This document shows, piece after piece, positions 1 through 6,367 of a stretch of DNA of 11,779 bases. The stretch's first letter is position 1. Each line of letters opens with the position of its first letter. Below the pieces are notes generated by a model. The model was not told the origin of the DNA, ran no database searches, and worked only from the letters and a program-made list of their open reading frames with translations. The stretch spans positions 2,824 to 14,602 of the forward strand of contig CALMRL010000543.1 in assembly GCA_937873345.1 (NCBI GenBank). The letters are read 5' to 3'. The stretch comes from an uncultured Beijerinckiaceae bacterium. GTDB taxonomy: Bacteria > Pseudomonadota > Alphaproteobacteria > Rhizobiales > Beijerinckiaceae. The position numbers and the translations under genes are program-made.

Positions 1-371
1 CGATCGAGCCGATGACCTCGGCCTCGCTGGTGGTCCCGAAGGCGGCGCTGGCCCTTCCGCCGGCCCAGCCGGCTTCCTCGGCGCCCCGGGCGACGAAGCC
101 CCTGCCCTGCGACGCTCAGCCATGTCCGGCCAGATCAGCGGCGCCCTTGCCGCCCGCACGGCAGAAGCTCGCCGCGGTGGATGCCGAGCCGGCCAAGGCA
201 AACCCGGCTCCCGCGCAGGCCCCCATCTCCAAATCGACGCAGACGGTCAAGGAGCACGAGAAGCGCTTCGCCCTGTCCGACCTCAACCCGCTGCCGCACC
301 TGCCCGATGCCGTGCGCCGGCCGTTCAGCTATGCCGGCACCAAGATCTCGGGCTGGATCGATCGCTTCTGA
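1..371 (+). CDS. 3' end of an unidentified Ala/Pro-rich protein (5' end outside window)
   Basis: The frame is open from the left edge (first full codon at position 3) to TGA at 369-371. An ATG at 12 exists, but nothing marks it as a start and the open frame continues leftward, so I treat this as a C-terminal piece of about 122 residues. The first 70 or so residues are a low-complexity Ala/Pro linker. The last 40 residues (ALSDLNPLPHLPDAVRRPFSY... ending GWIDRF) look like a conserved tail. Other frames here are also open, as is usual in GC-rich DNA; this frame is preferred because its tail is not low complexity and it stops next to the opposing gene. I do not recognise the family. It converges on the gene at 380-622. 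Confidence 0.5.
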   Translation, partial: IEPMTSASLVVPKAALALPPAQPASSAPRATKPLPCDAQPCPARSAAPLPPARQKLAAVDAEPAKANPAPAQAPISKSTQTVKEHEKRFALSDLNPLPHLPDAVRRPFSYAGTKISGWIDRF

Positions 372-384
372 GCCGAGGCTCAGA
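367..384. terminator. Perfect palindrome across both convergent stop codons
   Basis: TCTGAGCCGAGGCTCAGA is self-complementary over 18 bp (8-bp arms, GA centre). The plus-strand stop (TGA 369-371) is in the left arm and the minus-strand stop (TCA 380-382) in the right arm. Its place between convergent genes suggests a shared bidirectional terminator. No T-tract follows on either strand, so this is a candidate only. Confidence 0.4.
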
Positions 385-622
385 GGCCTTCGAGGTAGAG
401 GCGGCCCAGCAGCGGCCCGAAGTAGATCGGCAGCGTCGCGCTGGTCACGGGATCGAACCTCGCGTCCAGGTCGCGGCTGAGATCGCCGACGAGCTTGGTC
501 TCGATGTCGGCGCCGGCGAGCTTGCCGAGATCCGACAGGGCGTCGAGCTTGGCGAGGCTGCGGAGCGGCGCAGCCTCGTTTCGCTGACTGCCGTTCTGCT
601 GCTTGCGAACCGCGATTCCCAT
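380..622 (-). CDS. Small hypothetical protein, 80 aa
   Basis: The ORF starts with ATG (620-622) and ends at TGA (380-382). The protein is short, without signal peptide or membrane segment. It has a basic, Gln/Asn-containing N-terminus and then an amphipathic Leu/Ala/Asp-rich stretch (SLAKLDALSDLGKLAGADIETKLVGDLSRDLDARFDP), ending in a hydrophobic tail (LPIYFGPLLGRLYLEGL). I do not recognise the family. Support for a real gene comes from protein-like composition, an ATG start, and a CtrA-like box about 50 bp upstream on the same strand. No strong Shine-Dalgarno is visible. It lies downstream of gor in the same orientation, but the 104-bp gap with its own regulatory box suggests separate transcription. 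Confidence 0.55.
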   Translation of the reverse strand: MGIAVRKQQNGSQRNEAAPLRSLAKLDALSDLGKLAGADIETKLVGDLSRDLDARFDPVTSATLPIYFGPLLGRLYLEGL

Positions 623-666
623 GGTGACGCCCTACCCGACCTAACCCTGACGAAGCCTGAGCCGGA

Positions 667-685
667 ATGGTTAACGACGACTTAA
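667..685 (-). promoter_or_regulatory. CtrA-type binding site upstream of the 80-aa gene
   Basis: The minus strand reads TTAAGTCGTCGTTAACCAT, an exact TTAA-N7-TTAA with the CCAT extension typical of the alphaproteobacterial cell-cycle regulator CtrA. It ends 44 bp before the ATG at 622, a plausible place for a box near the -35 of an activated promoter. It overlaps a larger dyad at 676-697. Confidence 0.55.
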
Positions 686-697
686 GGTTAAGTCGTC
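676..697. repeat. 22-bp perfect inverted repeat (10-bp arms, 2-bp centre)
   Basis: GACGACTTAA-GG-TTAAGTCGTC. It lies 30 bp beyond the gor stop (727-729) and overlaps the CtrA-like box, so it could be the gor terminator, an operator, or a second CtrA half-site (TTAA at 688-691). There is no clear U-tract on the gor strand. Confidence 0.5.
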
Positions 698-726
698 ATT
701 GCATTATTTCGTTCTTGCGCGTGATC

Positions 727-2163
727 TCAGCCGCAAGCGTCGGCCATGCCGGGACCGGTCGGCTCGTCGGCCATGCGCTCGTGCCGGATGCGCCGCGTAC
801 GCATCGTCACCAGTTCCTCGGCGATCGTCGGGTGGACCGCGCAGGTCCGATCGAAGTCCGACTTGCTCAGGCCCGCCTTGACGGCGATGCCGAACAGCTG
901 CGCCATCTCGCCGGCGCCCTCGCCGAGCACGTGGATGCCGAGCAGCGCATCGGTGCGGCCGTCGACGACCAGCTTCATCACCACCTTCTCGTCGCTGCCG
1001 GACAGGGCGTCGTACATCGGCTTGAACGAGGCGGCGTAGATGTCGACGCAAGCGTGCCGCGCCTTGGCCTCCTCCTCCGTCAGGCCCACGGTGCCGATCT
1101 CGGGCGTGGTGAAGACCGCGGTGGGGATCGTGGCATGGTCGGCGGCATGGTCGATGCCGCCGAAGACGGAGTCGGCGAAGGCTTGACCCTCGCGGATCGC
1201 CACGGGGGTCAGCGCCACCCGGTCGGTGACGTCGCCGACGGCGTAGATCGACGGCACCGAGGAGCGCGAGGCGGCATCGACCTTGACCTCGCCCTTGTCG
1301 CCCAGCGCAACACCGGCCTCCGCCAGCCCGAGCCCCTTCGTGCTCGGGTGACGCCCGGTGGCGAGCAGCACCTGGTCGGCATCGAGCCGAGTGCCATCGC
1401 GCAGCGTGACCGTAAGACCATCAGCACACCGCTCGATCCGCTCGAGCTGCGCCTGCATCAGGAAACGTACTCCGGCTTGGGTCAACGCATCCCGCACGCC
1501 GTCGCGCATGTCCTCGTCGAAGCCGCGCAGCACGTTGGCGCCGCGGTTGATGAGCGCCACCTGCGAACCGAGCCGGGTGAAGATCGAGGCGAACTCCATG
1601 CCGATGTAGCCGCTGCCGACGATCACCAGTCGGCGCGGGAAGACGGGAAGGTCGAAGATGACTTCGGAGGAGATCGCCAGCTCGTGGCCTGGCAGCGCGG
1701 CGGGGATCGCAGGCTCGCCGCCGGTCGCGACGAGGATGGTTCCGGCAGTGACGACCGTGCCGTCGCCGAGACGGACCTCGTGCGGTCCGGCGACCGTGGC
1801 GTGCGTCTCGTGGATACCGACACCCGCCTTCTTCAGGTTGGCGAGATAGATGCCGGACAGGCGGCTGATCTCGCGCTCCTTGCCCTCGACCAGCGTGCGC
1901 CAATCGAACGTCGGCGCCTGCGGGATCGTCCAGCCGAAGCCGGCGGCACCGTCGAAGGCGTCGCGGAACCGGCTGGCATAGACCATCAGCTTCTTCGGCA
2001 CGCAGCCGCGAATCACGCAGGTACCGCCGAAGCGATACGCTTCCGCGATCTGCACCCGGGCGCCGTGCTGCGCGGCGACGCGCGCCGCGCGGGTGCCGCC
2101 CGAGCCGGCACCAACGACGAAGAGATCGCAGTCGTGCTCGACGTCGTGCCGGGAGCTGGTCAA
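727..2163 (-). CDS. gor: Glutathione-disulfide reductase
   Basis: This cytosolic FAD enzyme reduces glutathione disulfide with NADPH and maintains the thiol redox pool. The 478-residue protein is full length. It has an N-terminal dinucleotide-binding motif (VVGAGSGG, residues 16-23), the redox-active disulfide C49-V-I-R-G-C54, and a second Rossmann motif (IVGSGYIG). In the NADPH site an Arg-containing NRGANVLRGFDED segment follows, as expected for NADPH rather than NADH. It also has the FAD-binding AVGD motif and the C-terminal HPT..EE catalytic His (H444-P-T, E449). The only available start is TTG at 2163 (no ATG or GTG before the FAD motif), 10 nt after the DUF2059 stop with a weak ribosome site, so translation is probably coupled. 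It is last in the rpiA-DUF2059-gor run. Confidence 0.95.
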   Translation of the reverse strand: MTSSRHDVEHDCDLFVVGAGSGGTRAARVAAQHGARVQIAEAYRFGGTCVIRGCVPKKLMVYASRFRDAFDGAAGFGWTIPQAPTFDWRTLVEGKEREISRLSGIYLANLKKAGVGIHETHATVAGPHEVRLGDGTVVTAGTILVATGGEPAIPAALPGHELAISSEVIFDLPVFPRRLVIVGSGYIGMEFASIFTRLGSQVALINRGANVLRGFDEDMRDGVRDALTQAGVRFLMQAQLERIERCADGLTVTLRDGTRLDADQVLLATGRHPSTKGLGLAEAGVALGDKGEVKVDAASRSSVPSIYAVGDVTDRVALTPVAIREGQAFADSVFGGIDHAADHATIPTAVFTTPEIGTVGLTEEEAKARHACVDIYAASFKPMYDALSGSDEKVVMKLVVDGRTDALLGIHVLGEGAGEMAQLFGIAVKAGLSKSDFDRTCAVHPTIAEELVTMRTRRIRHERMADEPTGPGMADACG

Positions 2164-2173
2164 GTCGGGTTCG

Positions 2174-2791
2174 TCACAGGTCGTGACCCTTTTTCTTCAT
2201 TTCCTGGCGGACGCGCTCCATCATGTTGATGGAGATCTTCTGCTGCCACGCCTGCATACCCGATACCAGCTGATTGAGGAAAAGCGGCTGCGCCCCGACG
2301 TAGCGCTTGCCCGCGTCCGAGTCGAAGAAGGCGAGGATGGTGTCGATGTCCTTCTCCGAGAGCAGCGATGCGTAGATGCGGGCGGACTGGTCGACCATCT
2401 CGTCGGACTGTCGGTCGAACTCGCCCCGCAGCTGGTTCAGCACCAGGATCATGTCCGGCACCAGCTCGGGGTGCGCCTGCGTCAGCGTATTGCCGATCTG
2501 GTCCATGAACTCGGGCACGATGATCTGGAACGAGCGAGAGATGCCCGTCGACAGGATCAGCTGGCGTGCCTTGGCGACGTGATCGGCCGACGGGGGCGGC
2601 CCCTGGACGAGGCCGGCACTGGCCTGCGCCGGGCCGACGCCGGCGGTGGGAATGGTCTGCGCGACCTGCTCGCCCGGAGGGCGTGGCGGCGGCGACTGCG
2701 CGTCGGCCTGTCGCCCGAAGGCCGCCACTGCGAGCAGCATCGAAGCGACGAAGACGATCCTGCCGCCGCGGAAGCGATCCGGCCCACTCAC
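2174..2791 (-). CDS. DUF2059-type exported protein
   Basis: The protein has 205 residues from GTG at 2789-2791. I chose this start because a GGAG motif lies 9 nt upstream and it gives a clean signal peptide (MSGPDRFRGGR, then a hydrophobic stretch VFVASMLLAVAAF and a cleavage region near ADAQ). The longer TTG start at 2866 would bury the signal. After a Pro/Gln-rich linker, the body (residues about 55-200) is helical and matches the DUF2059 pattern: KARQLI..TG, FMDQIGNTLTQAHPEL, LRGEFDRQSDEMVDQSARIYASLLSEKDIDTILAFFDSDAGKRYV. Function is unknown, and a periplasmic location is expected. It lies between rpiA and gor, 10 nt before gor, in one transcript orientation. Confidence 0.85.
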   Translation of the reverse strand: MSGPDRFRGGRIVFVASMLLAVAAFGRQADAQSPPPRPPGEQVAQTIPTAGVGPAQASAGLVQGPPPSADHVAKARQLILSTGISRSFQIIVPEFMDQIGNTLTQAHPELVPDMILVLNQLRGEFDRQSDEMVDQSARIYASLLSEKDIDTILAFFDSDAGKRYVGAQPLFLNQLVSGMQAWQQKISINMMERVRQEMKKKGHDL

Positions 2792-2866
2792 GATGGCACG
2801 CTCCGCGAAACGCTTGGCTGGATGGGGTCTCTCATCGCGGCTCGGCAGATCATGAAACGGCGGCAA

Positions 2867-3622
2867 TTATCGGACGTCGGGATGGCCGAGGCTTGTTACG
2901 GTGCCGTCGGGGTTGCCCGACAGGATCACGCCGGCGATGCCGAGGAACAGCCCGTGCTCGACGACGCCGGGCACGGCGGCGAGCCCCGCGGCGAGGGCCT
3001 CGGGGTTCGGGATCGCGCCGAAGCGGCAGTCCAGGATGAGATGGCCGCCATCCGTGAGGAAGGGCTCGCCGTCGCGGCGACGCAGCGCGATCTCACCGTC
3101 GCAGCCGCTCCGCGCCGCCGCCCGCTCGACGGCGAGGCGGGTCGCGCCGAGCCCGAAGCGGTTGACCTCTACCGGAAGGGGAAAGCGGCCGAGCACGTCC
3201 GCAGCCTTGCTCGCATCGGCGATGACGAGCATGCGTCGCGAGGCGCAGGCGACGATCTTCTCGCGTAGCAGCGCCCCGCCGCCACCCTTGATGAGGCGCA
3301 GCGAGGGATCGTACTCGTCGGCGCCGTCGATCGTCAGGTCGAGTTCGGGCATCTCGTCAAGCGTGGCGAGCGCGATGCCGAGGTCGCGCGCCTGCTCGGC
3401 CGTGCGCTCGGAAGTCGGGACGCCGGTGACGCGCAGGCCCGCCGCGACCCGGTCGCCGAGCAGAGCGACGAAGATGGCGGCCGTCGAGCCGGTGCCCAGT
3501 CCGAGGCGCATGCCGTCGCGCACATGGTCGAGCGCGGCGGCGGCGGCGGCGTGCTTCGCGCACTCCTGCGCCGTCACCGGCGGCGCTTGTCGGTCTGGCT
3601 GCATGCTCATCGAATCGACCAT
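2867..3622 (-). CDS. rpiA: Ribose-5-phosphate isomerase A
   Basis: The enzyme interconverts ribose 5-phosphate and ribulose 5-phosphate in the non-oxidative pentose phosphate pathway. Visible motifs are the phosphate-binding GLGTGSTA near the N-terminus, the catalytic [26 protein letters not shown] (two Asp, Lys and Glu of the RpiA active site), then [20 protein letters not shown] and a C-terminal [13 protein letters not shown]. Three in-frame ATGs cluster at 3622, 3610 and 3604, giving 251, 247 or 245 residues. None has an ideally spaced ribosome site; a GGGAG lies 2 nt before the 3622 ATG and 14 nt before the 3610 ATG. The family proper starts near residue 15, so any of the three is possible. 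The TAA stop is at 2867-2869, 75 nt before the DUF2059 start. Confidence 0.95.
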   Translation of the reverse strand: MVDSMSMQPDRQAPPVTAQECAKHAAAAAALDHVRDGMRLGLGTGSTAAIFVALLGDRVAAGLRVTGVPTSERTAEQARDLGIALATLDEMPELDLTIDGADEYDPSLRLIKGGGGALLREKIVACASRRMLVIADASKAADVLGRFPLPVEVNRFGLGATRLAVERAAARSGCDGEIALRRRDGEPFLTDGGHLILDCRFGAIPNPEALAAGLAAVPGVVEHGLFLGIAGVILSGNPDGTVTSLGHPDVR

Positions 3623-3672
3623 TGCTCCCGGAGCATCGTGTCGCGCCGCGCGGACAGTCCGATGCCTTGGCG

Positions 3673-4053
3673 CTACCTGTTGGGCGGCGTGCACACCACC
3701 GTCTCGTTCAACACGTAGCAGATCGACATCGCGCCGGTCCGCAGGTCGACGCGCCATACTCCGCCCTCGCCCTGGTGGCGCGAGGCGACGAGGGCGTAGT
3801 CGCTCGACCCCTGTGGCCCGGCACCCTTGCCGGGAGGATAGCAGAGGGTGACGCCGACCAGCGTTCCTTCGGGCAGGCCGAACTGGCAGGCGCCGACCTC
3901 GCCGGTTGCCTTGTCCAGGCGGAAGATGCGATTGAGGTCGATCTGCGGCGCAGCGAGGAAGTCGTATGAGCCGGCGGCGGAAGCCGGCGACCCCGTAGCG
4001 AATGCGGTGGCGAGGAGCACGGCGGCCGCCACGGGGCGTGCGGTTGGGAGCAT
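3673..4053 (-). CDS. Small exported four-cysteine protein, 126 aa
   Basis: This is a hypothetical protein with a clear Sec signal peptide (MLPTARP, hydrophobic [13 protein letters not shown], cleavage at ASA-A near residue 26). The mature part, about 100 residues, has four Cys (C56, C71, C112, C121), compatible with two disulfides in the periplasm. It holds two copies of a similar segment: [16 protein letters not shown] and [16 protein letters not shown], each R-x-D-x-x-T-G-x4-C and resembling a pair of beta-hairpin or propeller-blade strands. It starts at ATG 4053, and its stop lies about 50 nt before rpiA. I do not recognise a function. Confidence 0.75.
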   Translation of the reverse strand: MLPTARPVAAAVLLATAFATGSPASAAGSYDFLAAPQIDLNRIFRLDKATGEVGACQFGLPEGTLVGVTLCYPPGKGAGPQGSSDYALVASRHQGEGGVWRVDLRTGAMSICYVLNETVVCTPPNR

Positions 4054-4127
4054 GGGATTCTCGTGAAGATTCGCCCCTTCCTACAGGGTCGCGCGGAGGA
4101 GCAAAACGTCGGAGACGGCTCTTGTCG

Positions 4128-4595
4128 TCAGCGCGAGGTGAAGCGCGCGACGATTCGGGCGAGAGGAGGGCGCACGACCAGGCTCGCGCGGTAGCCGGCC
4201 TCGAGCAGCGACATCATTCCCGGAAGGTCAGCGCAACGCGCCAGCCAGCGCCAGCCGCGCAGCTGCCGCCATACGACGACGAAGCCGGCGGCGCCCGACA
4301 CGAGTCGGCCGTCGGGCAGGCGGACGTGGAAGCGCGCTCCGGCAGCTGTGCGATCAAGGCCGGAGGCCATCTCGCTCGCGGGATCGGCGACATCGACGAA
4401 GCGGAGGTTTCGAGCACCGTCCCGGCGCCGGTAGAGGGCGATCTCGCGCCGACACAGGGGGCAGGCGCCGTCGTGGTAGAGGGTCAGCCGATCGTCACGT
4501 TGCAGCTGGCAAGCGATGGTGTCCAGGGGCGGACTGGCCGCTGCGCCCGTAAACTGTTGATGTAGCACGATTTCCACCACGTCACTTGTCGCCAT
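4128..4595 (-). CDS. DUF393 (DCC family) thiol-disulfide oxidoreductase-like protein
   Basis: The protein has 155 residues from ATG at 4595. The diagnostic motif is [24 protein letters not shown], with a thioredoxin-like C45-P-L-C48 pair, followed by LRFVDVADP, then [32 protein letters not shown] and the C-terminal [15 protein letters not shown]. These are all standard DUF393/DCC family elements. The physiological substrate of the family is not established. A TTG at 4622 would add nine residues translated from a tandem repeat, so I prefer the ATG. The N-terminal 35 residues precede the usual family start and may be partly non-homologous. It is the last apparently intact gene before the decayed segment at 4620-5230. 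Confidence 0.85.
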   Translation of the reverse strand: MATSDVVEIVLHQQFTGAAASPPLDTIACQLQRDDRLTLYHDGACPLCRREIALYRRRDGARNLRFVDVADPASEMASGLDRTAAGARFHVRLPDGRLVSGAAGFVVVWRQLRGWRWLARCADLPGMMSLLEAGYRASLVVRPPLARIVARFTSR

Positions 4596-4618
4596 GTTAC
4601 ACAGGCTTGTTACACAGG
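4596..4618. repeat. Tandem GTTACACAGG repeat abutting the DUF393 start
   Basis: Two exact copies of GTTACACAGG (4596-4605 and 4609-4618) are separated by CTT, a 13-bp period, immediately upstream of the ATG (minus strand CCTGTGTAAC-AAG-CCTGTGTAAC-ATG). There is no Shine-Dalgarno here, so it may be an operator or leaderless-start region, or a small duplication at the island edge. Confidence 0.6.
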
Positions 4619-4681
4619 GCAACGCGCGGCGAGGGTAACGGGAGACGATCCTCCGACCGCCTCCCCTCTGTCTTTCATTGA

Positions 4682-4925
4682 GTCCGCCTCGAAGTGCGGG
4701 TGGTCCTTGTTGCGCAACCAGTCCCCGCCCCAGGCAATCTTCTTGCTCAGCGTGGCGGCGGCGCCGATGGCGTTCTGCTCGGCTTGGTCGAAGATGAAGT
4801 GGCCGTTCTCATCCAGGGACTGCACATCCAACGACTTGCCGGAGGTGTGCTTGAACTCCTGTTGCGCGAACTTCTGCGAGTACGCCGGGAGAGACCCCGA
4901 CTGCGGCTTGGAGGCATAGGAGCTG
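4682..4925 (-). pseudogene. C-terminal fragment of an M15-type peptidase (endolysin/VanY-like)
   Basis: The minus-strand frame encodes about 80 residues containing HTSGKSLDVQSLDENG and KKIAWGGDWLRNKDHPHFEAD. The WGGDW...DxPHFE ending with an upstream G-x-(S/A)-x-D is characteristic of M15C L-Ala-D-Glu peptidases, a group that includes phage endolysins; H96 of this frame would be the last zinc ligand. The N-terminal half is missing. Upstream, at about 4926, the frame runs into out-of-frame Mn-catalase sequence, so no normal start exists. An intact gene of this family would be roughly 130-150 residues. The open frame continues to a stop at 4610-4612. I read this as a recombination remnant. Family assignment is by motif only. 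Confidence 0.6.
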
Positions 4926-5231
4926 GGCGCCCACCATCGCCTCATCCTTTGCGCCCGCTTCCTGCGCCTCGGTCGAGGCATTTTCCAGGTTCATCGCCAC
5001 CGCCGTCGCCAGCATCTCGATGTGCCCGATCTCCTCGGTCGCGGTGTGCATCAGCATGTCGCGATACTTCGTGCTGGGGCCGCGCGAGTTCCAGAACTGG
5101 AACATGTACTGCATGCACACGCGGATCTCGCCCTCCACGCCGCAGATTGCCTGCTGCAGCATCCGCGCGAACATCGGGTCCGGCTTCTCCACCTTGACGG
5201 GATATTGTAGCTGCTTGACGTGGTAGACTAT
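4926..5231 (-). pseudogene. Truncated manganese catalase, N-terminal third
   Basis: About 100 residues match the start of non-haem Mn-catalases: YHVKQLQYPVKVEKPDPMFARMLQQAICGVEGEIRV, then MQYMFQFWNSRGP, then KYRDMLMHTATEEIGHIEMLATAVAMNLENA. The Glu of GEIRV and the Glu/His of TEEIGHIE match the first three Mn ligands. The family is about 270-300 residues, so the other ligands (a later Glu and His) are gone. Homology stops near 4926, where M15 peptidase sequence begins in another frame. The codon where the family has its initiator Met reads ATA (5229-5231), so the start also seems lost. Intact enzymes dismutate hydrogen peroxide; this copy cannot. Confidence 0.85.
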
Positions 5232-5386
5232 TGTCGATCCCCGCTCGCACGGTCCCGAGCAGATCGATGAGGCCGGCGGATGTCGTAATGCCGGATTAGG
5301 TTTTTCCGACCTGTGGGCTGGAACAATCGCCATTGGTACGATAACCGACGAAGCGATCGTTTTTAAATTCGCGTATCGTGGCGAGA

Positions 5387-5415
5387 TTGACAATAGGTAT
5401 TTACCTGATGCATTT
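5387..5415 (+). promoter_or_regulatory. Possible sigma-70-like promoter with embedded operator dyad
   Basis: TTGACA (5387-5392) is a perfect -35. With a 17-bp spacer, the -10 position (5410-5415, GCATTT) is a poor match. The spacer contains the perfect dyad AGGTA-TT-TACCT (5395-5406), placed where a repressor or MerR-type activator could act. A start here would give a leader of about 160 nt before the rhodopsin gene. Confidence 0.3.
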
Positions 5416-5438
5416 TCAGACCGTCCCAATTTCATCAG

Positions 5439-5463
5439 TTTGATCTGCGGATACCAGATCAAA
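5439..5463. repeat. 9-bp perfect inverted repeat, 7-nt loop
   Basis: TTTGATCTG (5439-5447), loop CGGATAC, CAGATCAAA (5455-5463). It has no U-tract on either strand. It would form a leader hairpin in the rhodopsin mRNA if transcription starts upstream, or serve as an operator. Confidence 0.55.
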
Positions 5464-5581
5464 GGATGACGATGAGACAATGACTTGCATGTAAGATGCG
5501 TGCTTTGAGAACGTGGTTTCTTCAAGTGCTTTTTGCAACTCATAACGATCTTCTACAAGAACAGGCAGTTCAGGCATCCTC

Positions 5582-6358
5582 ATGACATCATCCCAGACCA
5601 TCCTTTCCATCACGGCTTTGATCATGACGGCAGGTGGTCTCCTCATCCTGTTGATCGGCAAACATCGCACCCCGACCGAGCAATTCCAGTCGATGTGCCA
5701 CGGCATCGTGCCGCTGATCGCGGCCTGCTCCTACTTCGCGATGGCAACCGGCCAGGGCGCCGTTCTCCTGCCGATCACCGACGGATCGGCCGCAACCGGC
5801 GCCACTCGCATCTTCTACTACGCCCGCTACGTCGATTGGACCTTCACCACGCCATTGCTGCTGCTCACCCTGTCTATGACGGCGATGCACAACGGACCGA
5901 AGCGGGCGGGCACCATCCTCGGCGTGATCCTCGCCGACGTGATGATGATCGTCACCGCCTTCGCCTTCGGGGCGTCGGAGACTCCGGGGACGAAGTGGAC
6001 GTGGTTCATCGTCTCCTGCGCCGCCTTCCTCGGCGTGTACTACGTCCTTTTCGTGCCGCACATGCAGGCCAACGCCAGTGAGCGCGACGATGTCCAGAGC
6101 ACCTACAAGCGCAATGCCGCTATTCTGTCGATTGTCTGGTTGATCTATCCCTTCATCCTCGCCGTCGCTCCCGATGGCGCCGGTATCATCAGCGACTCGG
6201 CGGCCGTTCTCGGCATCGCCATCATTGATGTTGTGGCCAAGGTCGTCTACGGGCTGCTGGCGGTGGTGGAGGATACCAAGGCGACGGACAAAGACCTCGT
6301 CGAAGACCCGACAATGGGAAAGGTGTCGCCGCGACGCTCCGCCTTGGCTGGGGCCTAG
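5582..6358 (+). CDS. Microbial (type 1) rhodopsin, DTT motif
   Basis: This seven-helix retinal protein of 258 residues has helices at about 5-27, 38-57, 76-99, 107-129, 138-158, 174-196 and 203-230. Helix C reads ARYVDWTFTTPLLLLT: R82, counterion D85, T89, with T96 where bacteriorhodopsin (BR) has donor D96. Helix F has W186-L-I-Y189-P190. Helix G has D216-V-V-A-K220, K220 being the Schiff-base lysine. BR E194 aligns with D198; BR E204 aligns with A208. L93 at the proteorhodopsin tuning site predicts green absorption. F142 at the BR W138 position argues against a xanthorhodopsin-type carotenoid antenna. H40 replaces BR T46, which in BR contacts D96. The intact D85 suggests an outward proton pump, but a slow sensory photocycle is possible; no transducer gene is nearby. 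The retinal-forming blh follows 9 nt downstream. Codon GC looks lower than in the flanks. Confidence 0.95.
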   Translation: MTSSQTILSITALIMTAGGLLILLIGKHRTPTEQFQSMCHGIVPLIAACSYFAMATGQGAVLLPITDGSAATGATRIFYYARYVDWTFTTPLLLLTLSMTAMHNGPKRAGTILGVILADVMMIVTAFAFGASETPGTKWTWFIVSCAAFLGVYYVLFVPHMQANASERDDVQSTYKRNAAILSIVWLIYPFILAVAPDGAGIISDSAAVLGIAIIDVVAKVVYGLLAVVEDTKATDKDLVEDPTMGKVSPRRSALAGA

Positions 6359-6367
6359 GCGACGCGG

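Larger units (their letters stand above)
5232..5581. promoter_or_regulatory. Gene-free, lower-GC upstream region of the rhodopsin operon
   Basis: These 350 bp have no convincing gene and a visibly higher A/T content than the flanks. They hold a TTGACA box (5387-5392), a dyad at 5395-5406 and a strong hairpin at 5439-5463. The only Shine-Dalgarno-like element before the rhodopsin ATG is AGG at 5572-5574, 7 nt upstream. Confidence 0.5.

Noticed and set aside
667..2229. 520-codon plus-strand open frame opposite gor
   Set aside because: It is antisense to a fully motif-supported glutathione reductase, and its His/Asp/Arg/Gly-rich composition is typical of a GC-rich shadow frame.
2093..3268. 391-codon plus-strand open frame across DUF2059 and rpiA
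   Set aside because: Shadow of the minus-strand genes; it spans two genes and their intergenic gap and has no recognisable domain.
3623..3635. 13-bp palindrome TGCTCCCGGAGCA just upstream of rpiA
   Set aside because: Short, overlapping the start region, and easily expected by chance in GC-rich DNA.
5022..5226. Short plus-strand ORFs opposite the Mn-catalase fragment
   Set aside because: Antisense shadows of a sequence with clear minus-strand catalase similarity.
5416..5583. 55-codon minus-strand ORF (MRMPELPVLVEDRYELQKALEE...) whose ATG overlaps the rhodopsin ATG head to head
   Set aside because: Composition is protein-like, but there is no convincing ribosome site, its upstream region would lie inside the rhodopsin gene, and I recognise no family. 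It would merit a conservation check before being called a gene.
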